Assembly: GCA_009602735.1 (NCBI GenBank)
Contig: WELA01002708.1
Span: 236,559-300,558, forward strand
Direction: 5' to 3'
DNA: 64,000 nt
DNA from: Mesotaenium endlicherianum
Lineage: Eukaryota > Streptophyta > Zygnematophyceae > Zygnematales > Mesotaeniaceae
Made by a program: the position numbers and the translations under genes. A model generated the notes under the pieces. That model was given only the letters and a program-made list of their open reading frames with translations, was not told the DNA's origin and made no database searches. Positions 18,901-29,100 of the stretch are shown one piece after another. The stretch's first letter is position 1; each line of letters starts with the position of its first letter.

Positions 18901-19581
18901 GGTTATGCGGGCGCTACCATTCTCGATTTTGAAATAGGCAGCTATCTGTCGGGCACTAACTGGCGTACAGGGTTCGATGCATTTTTAAATACACTTACTT
19001 CGCAGGGCTCTCTTACCGTTTCATCACCGGCTGCCTCTACGGGTTCCGTTCAGGCCGGCCTTGCCGGGGCGGTTGACTTGTATTATCCGCAATTCATTCA
19101 ACCTTTCTATCGCCTGTATTTCCCATCTGCCATCAGTAGTCCATGGGGCAATGGATCAAATCTCACAGGATCGAATTTTACATTAGTAGCAGCGGGTAAA
19201 TACAGCAGTTTGCAAAGCACAACAGTTGATCCGTCCAATAACCCTACAGCGTATTTCCGCGGCAGAGCTATTGTAGAAGTGATGATCAAAGTATTGGTCA
19301 ACGGAAGCGAAAGACTTGTACCCATCGGTACCAGCCTGGGCAACCTGCTGGAGCAATTAGGCTTACGACCAGCATCTACATCACCGATATTGAAGCAACT
19401 TCGCGTTTATCGTTCCATCGTACCGGCAATTACCAGTACAACTACTGCAACAGCATTGGGACCTCAACTGGAATTGTGTGTTGACTGGAATGGTTTGGCA
19501 GTATATGGAACAGGTAATGGGTTGAATGCCATGTCGGTTCCATTAATGCCTGGCGACCAGGTTATCACAAATAAATATTAA
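15997..19581 (+). CDS. Large beta-rich protein with Fn3-like repeats and C-terminal beta-grasp-like domain
   Basis: The ATG at 15997 gives 1194 residues; an in-frame ATG 52 codons upstream lies inside the previous gene and encodes atypical sequence. No signal peptide or membrane segment. The N-terminal ~270 residues are beta-rich. From about 270 to 800 there are repeated ~90-residue units with Fn3/Ig-like pattern ('LSLSWNLDTVAG', 'ADIAWNRLPDSAANVTAYTVSV', 'ATLNWTAVTGANAIAYNINF', 'TVEWEQVPDAVCYCISV'). The last ~100 residues ('VEVMIKVLVNG', 'RLVPIGTSLGNLLEQLGL', 'PLMPGDQVITNKY') look like an SLBB/beta-grasp fold. Very rich in Ala, Thr, Val and Asn. Seven bases before the next gene. Function unknown. 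Confidence 0.75.
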   Translation: MANSLIKNLFYASPYSVPPPGVGTTGVTLQTDPAQSPTPAGVTNPVLVIRLRMASSPVVIGISATSGPGTSVKTAIYQPSFPLSATESYMIDIIWVPSGTPPENIDWNSAIASAPVTAAEVMVDSAAFNGTTLDATVTYGASSVAVGAQVNVFALSGGVYVNIGSAQTQGNRLSVPVTTTGFTAPFSFNAQAIIPTSNSGGGAFAPPFSMGPPTVISNYTSVPQAAKTIAAAVYNGKSLSLSWNLDTVAGCVNPDSSLIQVLASNQVVASFKGGPVSANIPLDIYGQSNITVQLSTVANNIGSTPLSFSLITQAPTVTNVVADKTAGKVTANITTTPTGLSAQAYLMDGDIVLAGPVAPTSGVVSFSYSTSKYNVEGMVGLSVVASSVSADGTVTGPASKPAILLATAPILQSALLRIDPANNAQWRADIAWNRLPDSAANVTAYTVSVLQETTVIATQTISGTTATLTFAKTAIDTTKTQTIQLFATGITGGNSPAQTLYALFAPPLLASLVTTKGQIGITWTVPATLPAANTLPVSYRSIIASGAATIYRGNETTATRSAIQLAALSIPDTGNLVAMVNISLGPVTLQCDPSMAATCSASPLLTAPIINATTAAATTNIATLNWTAVTGANAIAYNINFTKGNPQTNIPTNAFALTTALTPGALLGYTVRATGTSNGVPVTGPPSNEAWVPTNMANVSTVRFTGSNTTVEWEQVPDAVCYCISVYDNATPANQVYTNTTSATSDSFTITAASGKEYTAYVQPIMKNGTGLAGTSLKLFAPALFLSQQPASAAYPYIYPAQSMSVLGSATTGPTAQAIVLYLPELGAASGALGTTPIEVAPFKIEPSGNTALPYKLTIAADPLAWTFNTTAIRAALQQAYVNFLKNIETPPGGTLAGATPFGISLVQLAIACSLPQTFAEQLYYNFGFSTVSTVGSGYVDLRPGMVLRVAASDYIGIAQSGLPSWINGYAGATILDFEIGSYLSGTNWRTGFDAFLNTLTSQGSLTVSSPAASTGSVQAGLAGAVDLYYPQFIQPFYRLYFPSAISSPWGNGSNLTGSNFTLVAAGKYSSLQSTTVDPSNNPTAYFRGRAIVEVMIKVLVNGSERLVPIGTSLGNLLEQLGLRPASTSPILKQLRVYRSIVPAITSTTTATALGPQLELCVDWNGLAVYGTGNGLNAMSVPLMPGDQVITNKY

Positions 19582-19588
19582 CCCATTC

Positions 19589-22500
19589 ATGAGCGCTGTT
19601 CCGGTATTCAACCAGGTTAACTCTTCCGTATATGTGTTGTCAACACTCGCAGATACCGGACTGGTCAATTATTGGGCAGGATACTTTGCATATCCACCTG
19701 GTAGCCTGGGCACCAGCGCCAGTACAAGTACAGTGTGGCAGAACATCGGTGGCTTTTATTTATTCCTAGATCAAATACCTTCCGACTGGACAAAGTTCGC
19801 AGCAGATTTAACGGCACTCCGTCCAAATCTGGGTCCGCCTGATATCGTTCGTTGTGTGTGGATCAGCAATGCAGGTCAGTCTTATTTGCAATGGCAGATC
19901 ACTGTAGCTTTTGCAAAAGCTACCGGAACGGGTGTCAACATCAGTTGGCAATTGATGCGATCCGTAGCTTTTAACATCGGCGCTTACCAATTATCGCTGA
20001 CAGGATTGAGTGCACTCACTTATATCACCGATGAGAACGGAGGCGGTATCGGCTTTCCTGGCGGGGTGTTCAATGGCCCGGAAGGGGGCTATACTTTTCC
20101 AACAGCACAGCTGTCATTCAGCGGAACAGCACTTGGTGCATTCAGCAGCAGTATGACTATTGCAGCGCCTTCCAGCCAGGACCAGTGTGATCTGTGGAAA
20201 GCACTCAACATTGGTTTGCAATATGCAGCGGCACCTACGCCTTCTGATGATGAACCAGTTCCTCCTGTTAATGGAGATGATCCCGACCCGGCAGCTATGG
20301 CCTATGCAACTGCAACAAAAATATTGTTCATGCCTGTGTTCGCAAGGCAAACAGCAACCCTTAACCTCGGCATCCTGTTCGATCCATTGCTGCCACTGGT
20401 GGCTTCCCGCACTTCATTCAGTTTATTTCCTGCGGGAACAACGGCTTCACCTGTACAGGAGAGTTTCCTGAGAACCACCCGCGGATACACTATTCAGTTA
20501 ACGCCACTCAAAGCGAATGGGGTACTCCCCGATGCACGTTTTGTATTCGGCTATTGCCCGGTACAGGAAAGCCTGTCAGAAGAAGGATATCGTTATCATT
20601 TAAGTCCCGATGGTGCATTCCAGGCAACCATCCTCACTCCTTCGCAAAAAAAGAGTAAGCGCAGCACAACTACACCCCTGCCCAATCAATTATTATTGGG
20701 TTTGTCCGGATTGGAATACGCAAGCCTCGATGGCGCCAGTTACATGATCATATTCCAGGGAAACAAACCGGCATTCATTCCTTATGTTCCGCCATCGCAA
20801 TCACAGGCACCCGATATATCTAAAGCACTGACAGGAGCGGCAACTACTTCACACCTCACTGTTATGTCGCTCAACAACCAGGTGGTTAACCCTGTATATT
20901 ATGCGCAACCGCGCGAAGCGCCGCTCTTTTCCGGTATCGATCATCGTACCGACAATATCCTTGATTTCAATCCCATGCCTGCTTTTACCTTTCCTTATAA
21001 TGTGCAACAGCAGCCAGTTGTATTTCCCGTAGGCATTTACAAAGGACTCAGCAGTGATGAGAATGCACTTGCACGTGAAATGGAAAATGCAAGCCTGGCC
21101 CCCTACCGTAATTATTTTATCAGTAAACAATATGGTGTAACAGCCCATGCCGCCAACGCGGAAAACTTCCCCGTACCCAAACGACGTTTACGCAGCGTGA
21201 ATGATCCGCTGGGTGTGACGCCACAAGGACTCGTAGCTGAACTGACGCCCGACTATAAAAATTTCGATGGTCTCATCATGGGTAATATGCCCGGCACTAA
21301 TTATCCCAAAGTAGACTTCACAGCTGTAGAAGGCATGTTCAAGCAAGCTTTGCAGAACAATCAATTGTTTTTTGTAGCAACCAACGCAGGCGTGCTTATG
21401 AGTGGCACTTCGGTACGGTACCAGCTGACAGAAAAAGACAAACCCTTTCTGCTGGCGATGGGGGTAACGCAGGCTGTTATTGATGCCGTATACCTGGCTG
21501 TAAGCAGGGCCACACAGCCGTTTGATACGGAGGAGTTATTTGTAAACTGTATCCGTACTGCTGCGGGTAATGATCTCGGTTCTTTTCTCAAAGTAGCCGG
21601 CATACTCAAAGTGGAAATGGATGGATGGACTTTCCAGTTGTCGCCGCGCACCTGGCGTACCGATGCGGAGAGTCCAACACTCCTGGTTGCCAAATTCTGC
21701 AACCGCTCACTGAGAGACCTGGCCAATGATACCAGTAGCTGGTATTGGCCCGAAGTAGCTACACCTCAGAATGGAACGCTGACTCAAACACAAACAGTAT
21801 TATTAAATATTTGTAAGGCGGCCGCTGCACCCGATGCAGCCAAACCCCTGCGCATTTTTTACGATACGGTGCTCAACGACAAAAACTGGAACGGCTTCTT
21901 GTTTCTGAATGCTCCGGTGGATATTTCAGAGATGCCCGATGACCTGAAATTCTTAACAGCAGGTATTGACCTTACCAAATTCTGTGCACATCATATCGGT
22001 TTCTCACAAACGCCCTTCAATGTGCTGAATGGTGTTCCCCAGTTGCAACAGACGGCGGCATTCGGACTGATCAATTACGAAGACCCCATGGATCTCTACG
22101 CGGAACAGAGCATTCCATTTGGTTTTAAAACAACAAGGCTGCGGGTGCGTTTTGCCAATGCGGCCCTCGTAGATTTCTCGGCCGAAGTAGAACTCATGCT
22201 TAACAGCCTGTTAGGATCTTCATTAACCAAGCAAATAGCAGCACGCGGAAATAACCTGATCATTGAAGGCTCTTACCAGCGTGTGGGCGGCGCACCCTGC
22301 TATGCATTTGCACTGAATGGGGAAAATATTTTCAACGCCAACGATACGGTGCTTACAGACATCGAAGTATTATCGGTACAGGTGGTTAATGGTGGAATTA
22401 CCAATTCTGTAAACGTGCTCACCAATTTTATATTGATGGGGAATTTCAGGTTCCTGCGTATAGAAGCATTCGATCTGTTCTCTTTTGGTCCGGGCGAAGA

Positions 22501-23293
22501 TACCGACGACAGGTTCCTGCGATACAATGGACTTGGTATTAACATGCAATTCTCACTGGCTACACCGAAACAACAAATCTTTACGGTAAAAGAATCCAAT
22601 ACTGCATTCGACATGGTGGCCAGTCATCAACGGACATCCTCACTGATGAATAATTTCCCATTAGCCATCAGCGGATTGGTTGCCAGCCCCAATCTTGCAG
22701 CGGAAGGCGAAAAGCCAAGTGGACAAACACCGGAAGACATGGGTTATACTTCTGTTGCAGCGCCACTGGAGCAAACACCGATGGTGCCTGGCTGGTATGG
22801 GCTGGTACTGACGCTGGACCTGGGAACATTCGGCGCATTGACTGGTAGTGTAAGCTTTAAAATTTCTATCCTCGCCGCCTGGAGGAAAGGTGATTCGCAA
22901 ACGAATGTACCAGTTTATCTGGGGTTGAAATTACCAGGTATACCGGTGCTGGGCGGAAGTTTTCCTTTACAGGGCGTGTTGAAGATCGGTTTCCGGAATT
23001 TTCAATTCGAAACTTATACTACCGCACAAAACGAGCTCGGGTACCTGTTACGGCTTCGGCGTTTTTCATTATCTGTGCTGGTATGGAGTTTCCCTCCCGG
23101 CAATAACAACATCATTTTATTCGGACAGCCGCGAAACCCGAAAGGTTCATTGGGTTGGTATGCAGCGTACAGTGATGACAAAGACGATACACAGGCAAAG
23201 ACAGATCCATTATTATTAGAAAATACAACGCCACTACCGGATCATGTGCAGCGGCGTTTAAAATCGGGCAGGCGTACGCCACCCATCGGGTAA
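19589..23293 (+). CDS. Large beta-rich protein of unknown function
   Basis: 1234 residues, no signal peptide, no membrane helix. An N-terminal beta domain (1-210) is followed by an acidic/proline linker (about 214-235, 'PSDDEPVPPVNGDDPDP') and long beta-rich regions. The C-terminal 250 residues alternate hydrophobic strands ('GWYGLVLTLDLGTFG', 'LRRFSLSVLVWSF', 'GSLGWYAAYSDD'). The same style of N-terminal domain, acidic-proline linker and amphipathic strands recurs in the giant protein at 26195, so the two may be distantly related. A loose resemblance to very large DUF6603-type proteins is possible but unverified. Confidence 0.7.
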   Translation: MSAVPVFNQVNSSVYVLSTLADTGLVNYWAGYFAYPPGSLGTSASTSTVWQNIGGFYLFLDQIPSDWTKFAADLTALRPNLGPPDIVRCVWISNAGQSYLQWQITVAFAKATGTGVNISWQLMRSVAFNIGAYQLSLTGLSALTYITDENGGGIGFPGGVFNGPEGGYTFPTAQLSFSGTALGAFSSSMTIAAPSSQDQCDLWKALNIGLQYAAAPTPSDDEPVPPVNGDDPDPAAMAYATATKILFMPVFARQTATLNLGILFDPLLPLVASRTSFSLFPAGTTASPVQESFLRTTRGYTIQLTPLKANGVLPDARFVFGYCPVQESLSEEGYRYHLSPDGAFQATILTPSQKKSKRSTTTPLPNQLLLGLSGLEYASLDGASYMIIFQGNKPAFIPYVPPSQSQAPDISKALTGAATTSHLTVMSLNNQVVNPVYYAQPREAPLFSGIDHRTDNILDFNPMPAFTFPYNVQQQPVVFPVGIYKGLSSDENALAREMENASLAPYRNYFISKQYGVTAHAANAENFPVPKRRLRSVNDPLGVTPQGLVAELTPDYKNFDGLIMGNMPGTNYPKVDFTAVEGMFKQALQNNQLFFVATNAGVLMSGTSVRYQLTEKDKPFLLAMGVTQAVIDAVYLAVSRATQPFDTEELFVNCIRTAAGNDLGSFLKVAGILKVEMDGWTFQLSPRTWRTDAESPTLLVAKFCNRSLRDLANDTSSWYWPEVATPQNGTLTQTQTVLLNICKAAAAPDAAKPLRIFYDTVLNDKNWNGFLFLNAPVDISEMPDDLKFLTAGIDLTKFCAHHIGFSQTPFNVLNGVPQLQQTAAFGLINYEDPMDLYAEQSIPFGFKTTRLRVRFANAALVDFSAEVELMLNSLLGSSLTKQIAARGNNLIIEGSYQRVGGAPCYAFALNGENIFNANDTVLTDIEVLSVQVVNGGITNSVNVLTNFILMGNFRFLRIEAFDLFSFGPGEDTDDRFLRYNGLGINMQFSLATPKQQIFTVKESNTAFDMVASHQRTSSLMNNFPLAISGLVASPNLAAEGEKPSGQTPEDMGYTSVAAPLEQTPMVPGWYGLVLTLDLGTFGALTGSVSFKISILAAWRKGDSQTNVPVYLGLKLPGIPVLGGSFPLQGVLKIGFRNFQFETYTTAQNELGYLLRLRRFSLSVLVWSFPPGNNNIILFGQPRNPKGSLGWYAAYSDDKDDTQAKTDPLLLENTTPLPDHVQRRLKSGRRTPPIG

Positions 23294-23309
23294 TATAAAA
23301 GCATACAAT

Positions 23310-24695
23310 ATGGCAACAGGTGTTGTAAAAGTAACCGTAGTAGACGTTGGACAGGGGCAATGTACGTTCGTGGAAATTTATAACACGGACAGCACCCCTA
23401 AACTCATTCATGCACTTCTTTTCGATTGTGGAAGTGATAAAAAAAGCGATGAAACTTCAACCAACCTCCAATATATTGCTACCAAGGTAGCAGGTATGGA
23501 TACACCTGCCTTTGATACCATTTTTTTCTCCCATAGTGATAAAGACCACATTAGCCTCACCTATGATCTCCTGCAGGAATTCCCTTCTTCGAAAAAACCA
23601 ACCGTAAAACAGGTTTGGTATGGAGGCGCCCGCAGCAGGTATACCAAATACGATTTCAACATCCTGGATTACCTTGAAGAAGAAGGATATTGCACAAAAT
23701 CCAATCTCAAAACAACAGGAAGTAATTACACCGGATACGACACAACTTCTAAAAGTTTCACTCAATATCTCTGGAGAAGCGCCGATAATTCGGTTGCAGT
23801 ATATGCAATCGTTTCTAATGTATTGTCGGATGATCCTGACTGGGACGAAAATGACCTGGATGTAGAAGGAAAAACCGCAGAAGCATTGAACCGGGTATCC
23901 ATGGTCTGCTGGCTTTCTTATGCAGGTGCTTCTTATGTAATCTGTGGTGATGCTACTAATAAAACGATGGGGGCCATAAACACTCGGTTTACTGCCGGCA
24001 CTACCGTATTTAATAAAAATAACATGACAACACTGCCCCACCACGGAAGCCGGGCCACGGGGTTTGCAGTGAAATCATCAGAAGTTGCAAGCAGTACAGC
24101 CAAACAGGTGGTAAGCGATTTTGCAGGACTTCTTAAGTCGAAGACCCTGACAATAAGTTCTTTTGAAAAACACCGGCACCCTTCCCTGGAGTTGATGAAT
24201 GCATTTCCGCCTACCATTACTACTCCTTTTGTAAGAGATCCCAGGCTTAAGGAAACAAATGCCCACAGACTGATAGGCAATGTCGATATCGCATTAACAC
24301 AGCCCAAAGGATGGAGTCTCCTGAAAACATATTACTCTTTCGATACTACTTCCTGTATGTTCAGCACCAGGTATTCCCAGTTAATGACATGGTTTTCCTA
24401 CAACCTGGGAGCTTCGTCAGTGGCCGTAGCAAAAGGTCCCACATCATCATCAGTAGCTATCAATGCATTTGCCTGCTGGCAGTATGAAACACAAACAAAT
24501 GGGAACTTCCTCTTAGGTGGTTATGCCAATCTTGCATTGCCACTTGTGCTGTTTACAGCAGGAACCACATCTATGGTTGCATCACAACCCAATCCCGCCA
24601 TCGCATCCGTCCGGGTAAAAGATCAATCGAAAAAAGTACGGCAGCCTGCTCATACGCAATCGCAATTTTATGATCAGTTAAAACAGTTTCGTTGA
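23310..24695 (+). CDS. ComEC-like metallo-beta-lactamase-fold protein, copy 1
   Basis: 461 residues, no signal peptide. The MBL fold is shown by 'VTVVDVGQGQCTFVE' (ComEC/Rec2-type opening), the metal motif HSDKDH at residues 75-80, 'YVICGDAT' at about 209-216 and 'LPHHGSRATG' at about 242-251. All expected metal ligands are present, so hydrolase activity is plausible. The substrate could be a phosphodiester, as in ComEC-type and RNase-type MBLs, but is unknown. The C-terminal ~150 residues form a separate beta-rich domain ending 'GGYANLALPLVLF'. It is a tandem paralogue of the next gene. Confidence 0.85.
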   Translation: MATGVVKVTVVDVGQGQCTFVEIYNTDSTPKLIHALLFDCGSDKKSDETSTNLQYIATKVAGMDTPAFDTIFFSHSDKDHISLTYDLLQEFPSSKKPTVKQVWYGGARSRYTKYDFNILDYLEEEGYCTKSNLKTTGSNYTGYDTTSKSFTQYLWRSADNSVAVYAIVSNVLSDDPDWDENDLDVEGKTAEALNRVSMVCWLSYAGASYVICGDATNKTMGAINTRFTAGTTVFNKNNMTTLPHHGSRATGFAVKSSEVASSTAKQVVSDFAGLLKSKTLTISSFEKHRHPSLELMNAFPPTITTPFVRDPRLKETNAHRLIGNVDIALTQPKGWSLLKTYYSFDTTSCMFSTRYSQLMTWFSYNLGASSVAVAKGPTSSSVAINAFACWQYETQTNGNFLLGGYANLALPLVLFTAGTTSMVASQPNPAIASVRVKDQSKKVRQPAHTQSQFYDQLKQFR

Positions 24696-24753
24696 AAAAA
24701 GATTCGTTCATACATGCAAGACAATATATAACCAATTTAAACCAACAGGGTAT

Positions 24754-26181
24754 ATGGCAACAGGCATTGTAGTAATAAGCGTATTAGATGTAGGACAGGG
24801 ACAATGTACGTTTGTAGAGATCTATAATACGGCGAGCACCCCTAAAATCATTCATACGCTTCTTTTCGATTGCGGAAGTGATAAACAAAGTAGTGAAACG
24901 CAAACAAACCTCCAATATATTGCTACCAAGGTAGCAAGTATGGATACCCCTGCCTTTGACACTATTTTTTTCTCCCATAGCGATAAAGACCATATCAGCC
25001 TCACCTATGACCTCTTGCAGAAATTCCCTTCTTCAAAAAAACCAACTGTAAAACAGGTTTGGTACGGAGGAGCCCGCGAAAAGTACACCAAGTCTGGCTT
25101 TAATATTCTGAATTACCTTGAAACGAAAGGATATTGCACATCTTCCAATATCAAAACAACAGGAAGCAATTACACCGGCTACAATACAACTTCTAAAAGT
25201 TTCACAGAATATCTCTGGAAAAGCACTGATAATTCGGTTAAGGTATATGCGATCGCTTCCAACGTATTGTCAGATGATCCTGATTGGGATGATAATGACT
25301 TGAGTGTAGAAGGGAAAACAGCAGAGGCACTGAACCGCGTATCCATGGTCTGCTGGCTTTCCTATGCAGGCTCTTCTTATGTGATCTGCGGCGATGCCAC
25401 CAATAAAACAATGGGTGCCATAAATAATCTGTTTACCGGTGGCACCCCCGTATTTAATCAAAATCTGATGACAACATTGCCCCACCACGGTAGCCGGGCC
25501 ACAGGGTTTGCAGTCAGCTCATCAGCAACAGCAAGCCTTACAGCTATATTAGTAGTAAGCTCATTCTCTGCTCTGTTAAAATCTAAAACAATAACTGTCA
25601 GCGCCTACCAAAAGCACCGGCATCCATCATTGCAGTTAATGAGTTATTTTATCCCTACTATAACTACCCCAATCATAAAAGACCCCCGATTAAAAGAAAA
25701 AAACTCGCATCGGATTACGGCTTATCTCGACATCAATGTGGGAACGGGCACAGGCATGTTCCTCGTCAGAAATCTACCTTATTCATTTGAAACATTAATC
25801 AATACTTTAACAACGCGGTATTTCGACGGATTTCCCACATTCTCTTATAACATTGGTCTCTTTACTACAGCTAAGCCATCTCAGGGACTGGTAACCTCAA
25901 CTACCGTAATCAATGGTTTTGCATGCTGGCAGTTTGAAACACAAACAAATGGGGACTTTCTTTTAGGGGGTTATGCCAATCTTGCATTACCACTTGTGCT
26001 GTTTACAACAGGAGCCACATCTTCGGTCGCATCGAAATCCGGTACGACCGACTTGTTGGAAGCAATTACAGTAACAAATCCGCCCATCGCAACTGTTAGG
26101 ATAAAAGACCAACCACAAAAAATATGGCAACCTTCACAAAGGCTATCGCAATTCCATAACCATTTAACACAGTTTCGTTGA
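24754..26181 (+). CDS. ComEC-like metallo-beta-lactamase-fold protein, copy 2
   Basis: 475 residues, paralogue of the preceding protein: about 85% identical over the first ~254 residues by hand count, with the same motifs (HSDKDH at 75-80, 'VICGDAT', 'LPHHGSRATG'). The segment after about residue 310 is strongly diverged, then identity returns at 'GFACWQFETQTNG' and 'GGYANLALPLVLF'. A 14-residue insertion lies near the C-terminus. Keeping two active-looking copies with a variable patch suggests different partners or substrates (inference). Thirteen bases before the giant gene. Confidence 0.85.
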   Translation: MATGIVVISVLDVGQGQCTFVEIYNTASTPKIIHTLLFDCGSDKQSSETQTNLQYIATKVASMDTPAFDTIFFSHSDKDHISLTYDLLQKFPSSKKPTVKQVWYGGAREKYTKSGFNILNYLETKGYCTSSNIKTTGSNYTGYNTTSKSFTEYLWKSTDNSVKVYAIASNVLSDDPDWDDNDLSVEGKTAEALNRVSMVCWLSYAGSSYVICGDATNKTMGAINNLFTGGTPVFNQNLMTTLPHHGSRATGFAVSSSATASLTAILVVSSFSALLKSKTITVSAYQKHRHPSLQLMSYFIPTITTPIIKDPRLKEKNSHRITAYLDINVGTGTGMFLVRNLPYSFETLINTLTTRYFDGFPTFSYNIGLFTTAKPSQGLVTSTTVINGFACWQFETQTNGDFLLGGYANLALPLVLFTTGATSSVASKSGTTDLLEAITVTNPPIATVRIKDQPQKIWQPSQRLSQFHNHLTQFR

Positions 26182-26194
26182 AAACGGCTAAATC

Positions 26195-29100
26195 ATGAGT
26201 TCAGCAAATGTATATACAGCGCTCAATAGTTATATTCAAAACAACTCTATTGATTTATGGGCTGCAGCCAACGGCTCGCCCGACCTGGCAGGCATGCTGC
26301 CGGTATTGGGGCTATTCAACATCAACGCGGCTTATACACTTACATTTGTTGTCTTAACGCAAAGTCCCAGTGGTGCAAGCGTTCGCCTCACGGGAAGCGG
26401 TTCTTTCAATGGTGCAAACCCATATACGGCAAATGCAACCCTGCAATATATACAGGAGGGAAATGTTTTTTCATTGGAACTGGCCATCACTACAGACTGG
26501 ATTATTTCCAATTTCTTTTCTTCATTGCCCGATACGCTGATGCAGGTGCCAACGATTCAGCAAGGTATTTTATGGTATCCTTCTGTACTGAATGGCATGA
26601 CAATACGAACGGCTGTTTTCTCAGGAAAAACAGGGGAAACTAAATTAACGCTCACCGGTTTCTTATTACAGCCTAATAATCCGAATCTTTTAAACAGGAC
26701 CCCGATGGTCGGACCCTGGCCGCTTCGTTTATCAGGGTCAGTAGAAATGCCCACCAGTACCCGCAGTTATCCATTGATCAACCTCGATGCAAGGGGAAAT
26801 GATACCATTATCAACGTTGCAAAAGAGCAAGGGATCAGCGGTCCGGATGCTATGGGCCTCTCTAATCCCGGTCTTACACTACTGGTACAACCACTGAAAC
26901 CACAGCAGCCTAACAGGATCGCTTTTTCAACCATCGAGTTATTTGCCGATTTTGCCCTGGGTGAGATCAAAGGCCGTATTGCCACCCTGGTTCTTTCGAA
27001 TGATGACGTGTGGAATTTTACTGTCCGCTTCAAGAAAAACGTATTTACATTGAGACAGGGCCTTGCGCAGCTTACCCGCATTTTTGGCGTGGAACTGCCC
27101 ATCCCTATGAACTTCCCCGTACTCACTGATTTTTATGTTGGGGAAATCGATATGGATCTTCAGAATACAGGTTCTAATGCAATCCCTTCCTTCTCTTTGT
27201 TGAATCTGGCTGTTACCATACGCTCAGAAAAAACATGGGACCCTCCTATTCCTTTTGTTACGATTGACAAAGTTGGCACACGATGGGTATGGGGGTGGTC
27301 GATGGTGAACGGGGAGGGCGGGCCAGAAAAAAGATACACACTCACCGGTTCTGTATTTGGCACCATCAATTTCGGCGGCAGTAACGGGCAAACAGAATTA
27401 TTGCCTGCTCCACCTCCGCCGGACGATGCACCGGATGACGGTAGCCAGGCAGTTGCTGTAAACGGCAACCCGGTATCGCTCAATGTAAACATGTCGTTGC
27501 CCAATTTTATCATCTCCGGCTCTCTTGCAGATGGTAGTTATATCCCCATCGGCAAAGCATTGAATTTTTTCTTTAAGAATGATGGGCCTCCTACCGGACC
27601 ACAAACAATGAATGTTACTCGGTTAAGGTTCTCCGCAGATCCCATCGGCCAGAATTATTTTGCAGAAGCCGCCATACTTTTTGGTGACCCGGTAAACCCA
27701 GACCCGCAACAGGGATGGGAGATCGATCTCTATGTCATTACCATTATTCTCAATCAGCTCGAATTCAATATTGCCGTGAATGATGGTAAAGTATCGGGCG
27801 GGATCAGCGGCACTTTTTTCCTGGACCAGGGTGACCCCAGCGACTACAAAATGCCGCGGATCATGATCAGCGCGGAATATCCGCCGCAACAGCCCGATGC
27901 ACCGGAAGGATGGACACTCAGCGGTCATCTATACCCCGGCACATCCATCAGCGTTACAAAACTGGTTTATAAATTTATTTATGGCGGAGGTACAACCCAT
28001 CCACCCCGCTGGGTTCCGGATATTCTCATCGACCGCCTTGATGTTGTTTTCACCACTGGTTCCAAAACACCAACCAGAGAAGTAAAAGCATCTTACACTT
28101 TCGGCGGCACCATTTCCGTTCGCTGGGAGCCCAATATTTTCAATACCCCGCTAAAGATCAACGCTTCAGCCAGCATTGACCTGGCAAAACCTGCTACAAC
28201 AGATACACCCAGCGGCAAGCTAACAGGTACTTTCAGTGTCAACAAGATCCAGCTCACTGCAAGTCTTACTTTCGGTGTTCCGGAACCTACTTATCTTTTC
28301 AAAGTACAGTTCGACCAGCTTTGGCTGCAGGCCACCACATCGTGGCGGGGCGAACAGAACAACCGCCACCAGGTTGTTTCATTGCAGTTAGGCGGTGTTA
28401 CACTGGGTGATATACTGGAATACCTGGTGAACCTTGCTGCACCTACCATTGGCTTCAAGCTCGATTCGCCCTGGGATGTATTAAAGAAAGTGGACCTCTC
28501 CCGTTTTGTGCTGACCATTGATCCGAAAGAAAATATCGTTGAATTTGTATTCAATGCCAATGTTGACCTGGTGATTGCACAACTCGATTCAATTGGTGTG
28601 CGGTACAGTAAAAAAAGCGGCGACGGGAAAGTAGACCTGATCCTCACCGGCAGTTTCCTCGGACAGCAATACACCAACGATAAGCCATTAAGCTGGGATG
28701 TGGTCAATGATCCGCCTCCCGCTGTTCCTGGGAAAGGACCAAGCCTGGTCAACCTTCGTTACCTGGGTCTGGGCCAGAGGGTAACATTCAGCGGTATTAC
28801 CCCCAGTACCGTTGCGGATAGTATTAAGAAGCTGAAGCAGGACATGAAGAAGCCGCCGGACGATGGTAATCCATTGCCCAGCACTATGTTGTATGCTGCC
28901 AATAGCCAATGGCTGATCGGACTGGATATACAACTGATGGAGACTCTTGATCTCGCGATCATCTTCAACGACCCCAAACTATATGGCTTATCCATTGCAT
29001 TGAGCGGTGAACGTGCCGGACCATTGGCCGGCCTGCGTTTTGAAATACTCTATAAAAAGATCACCGATGAAATAGGCATGTACCGCATTGAGTTCCAGGT

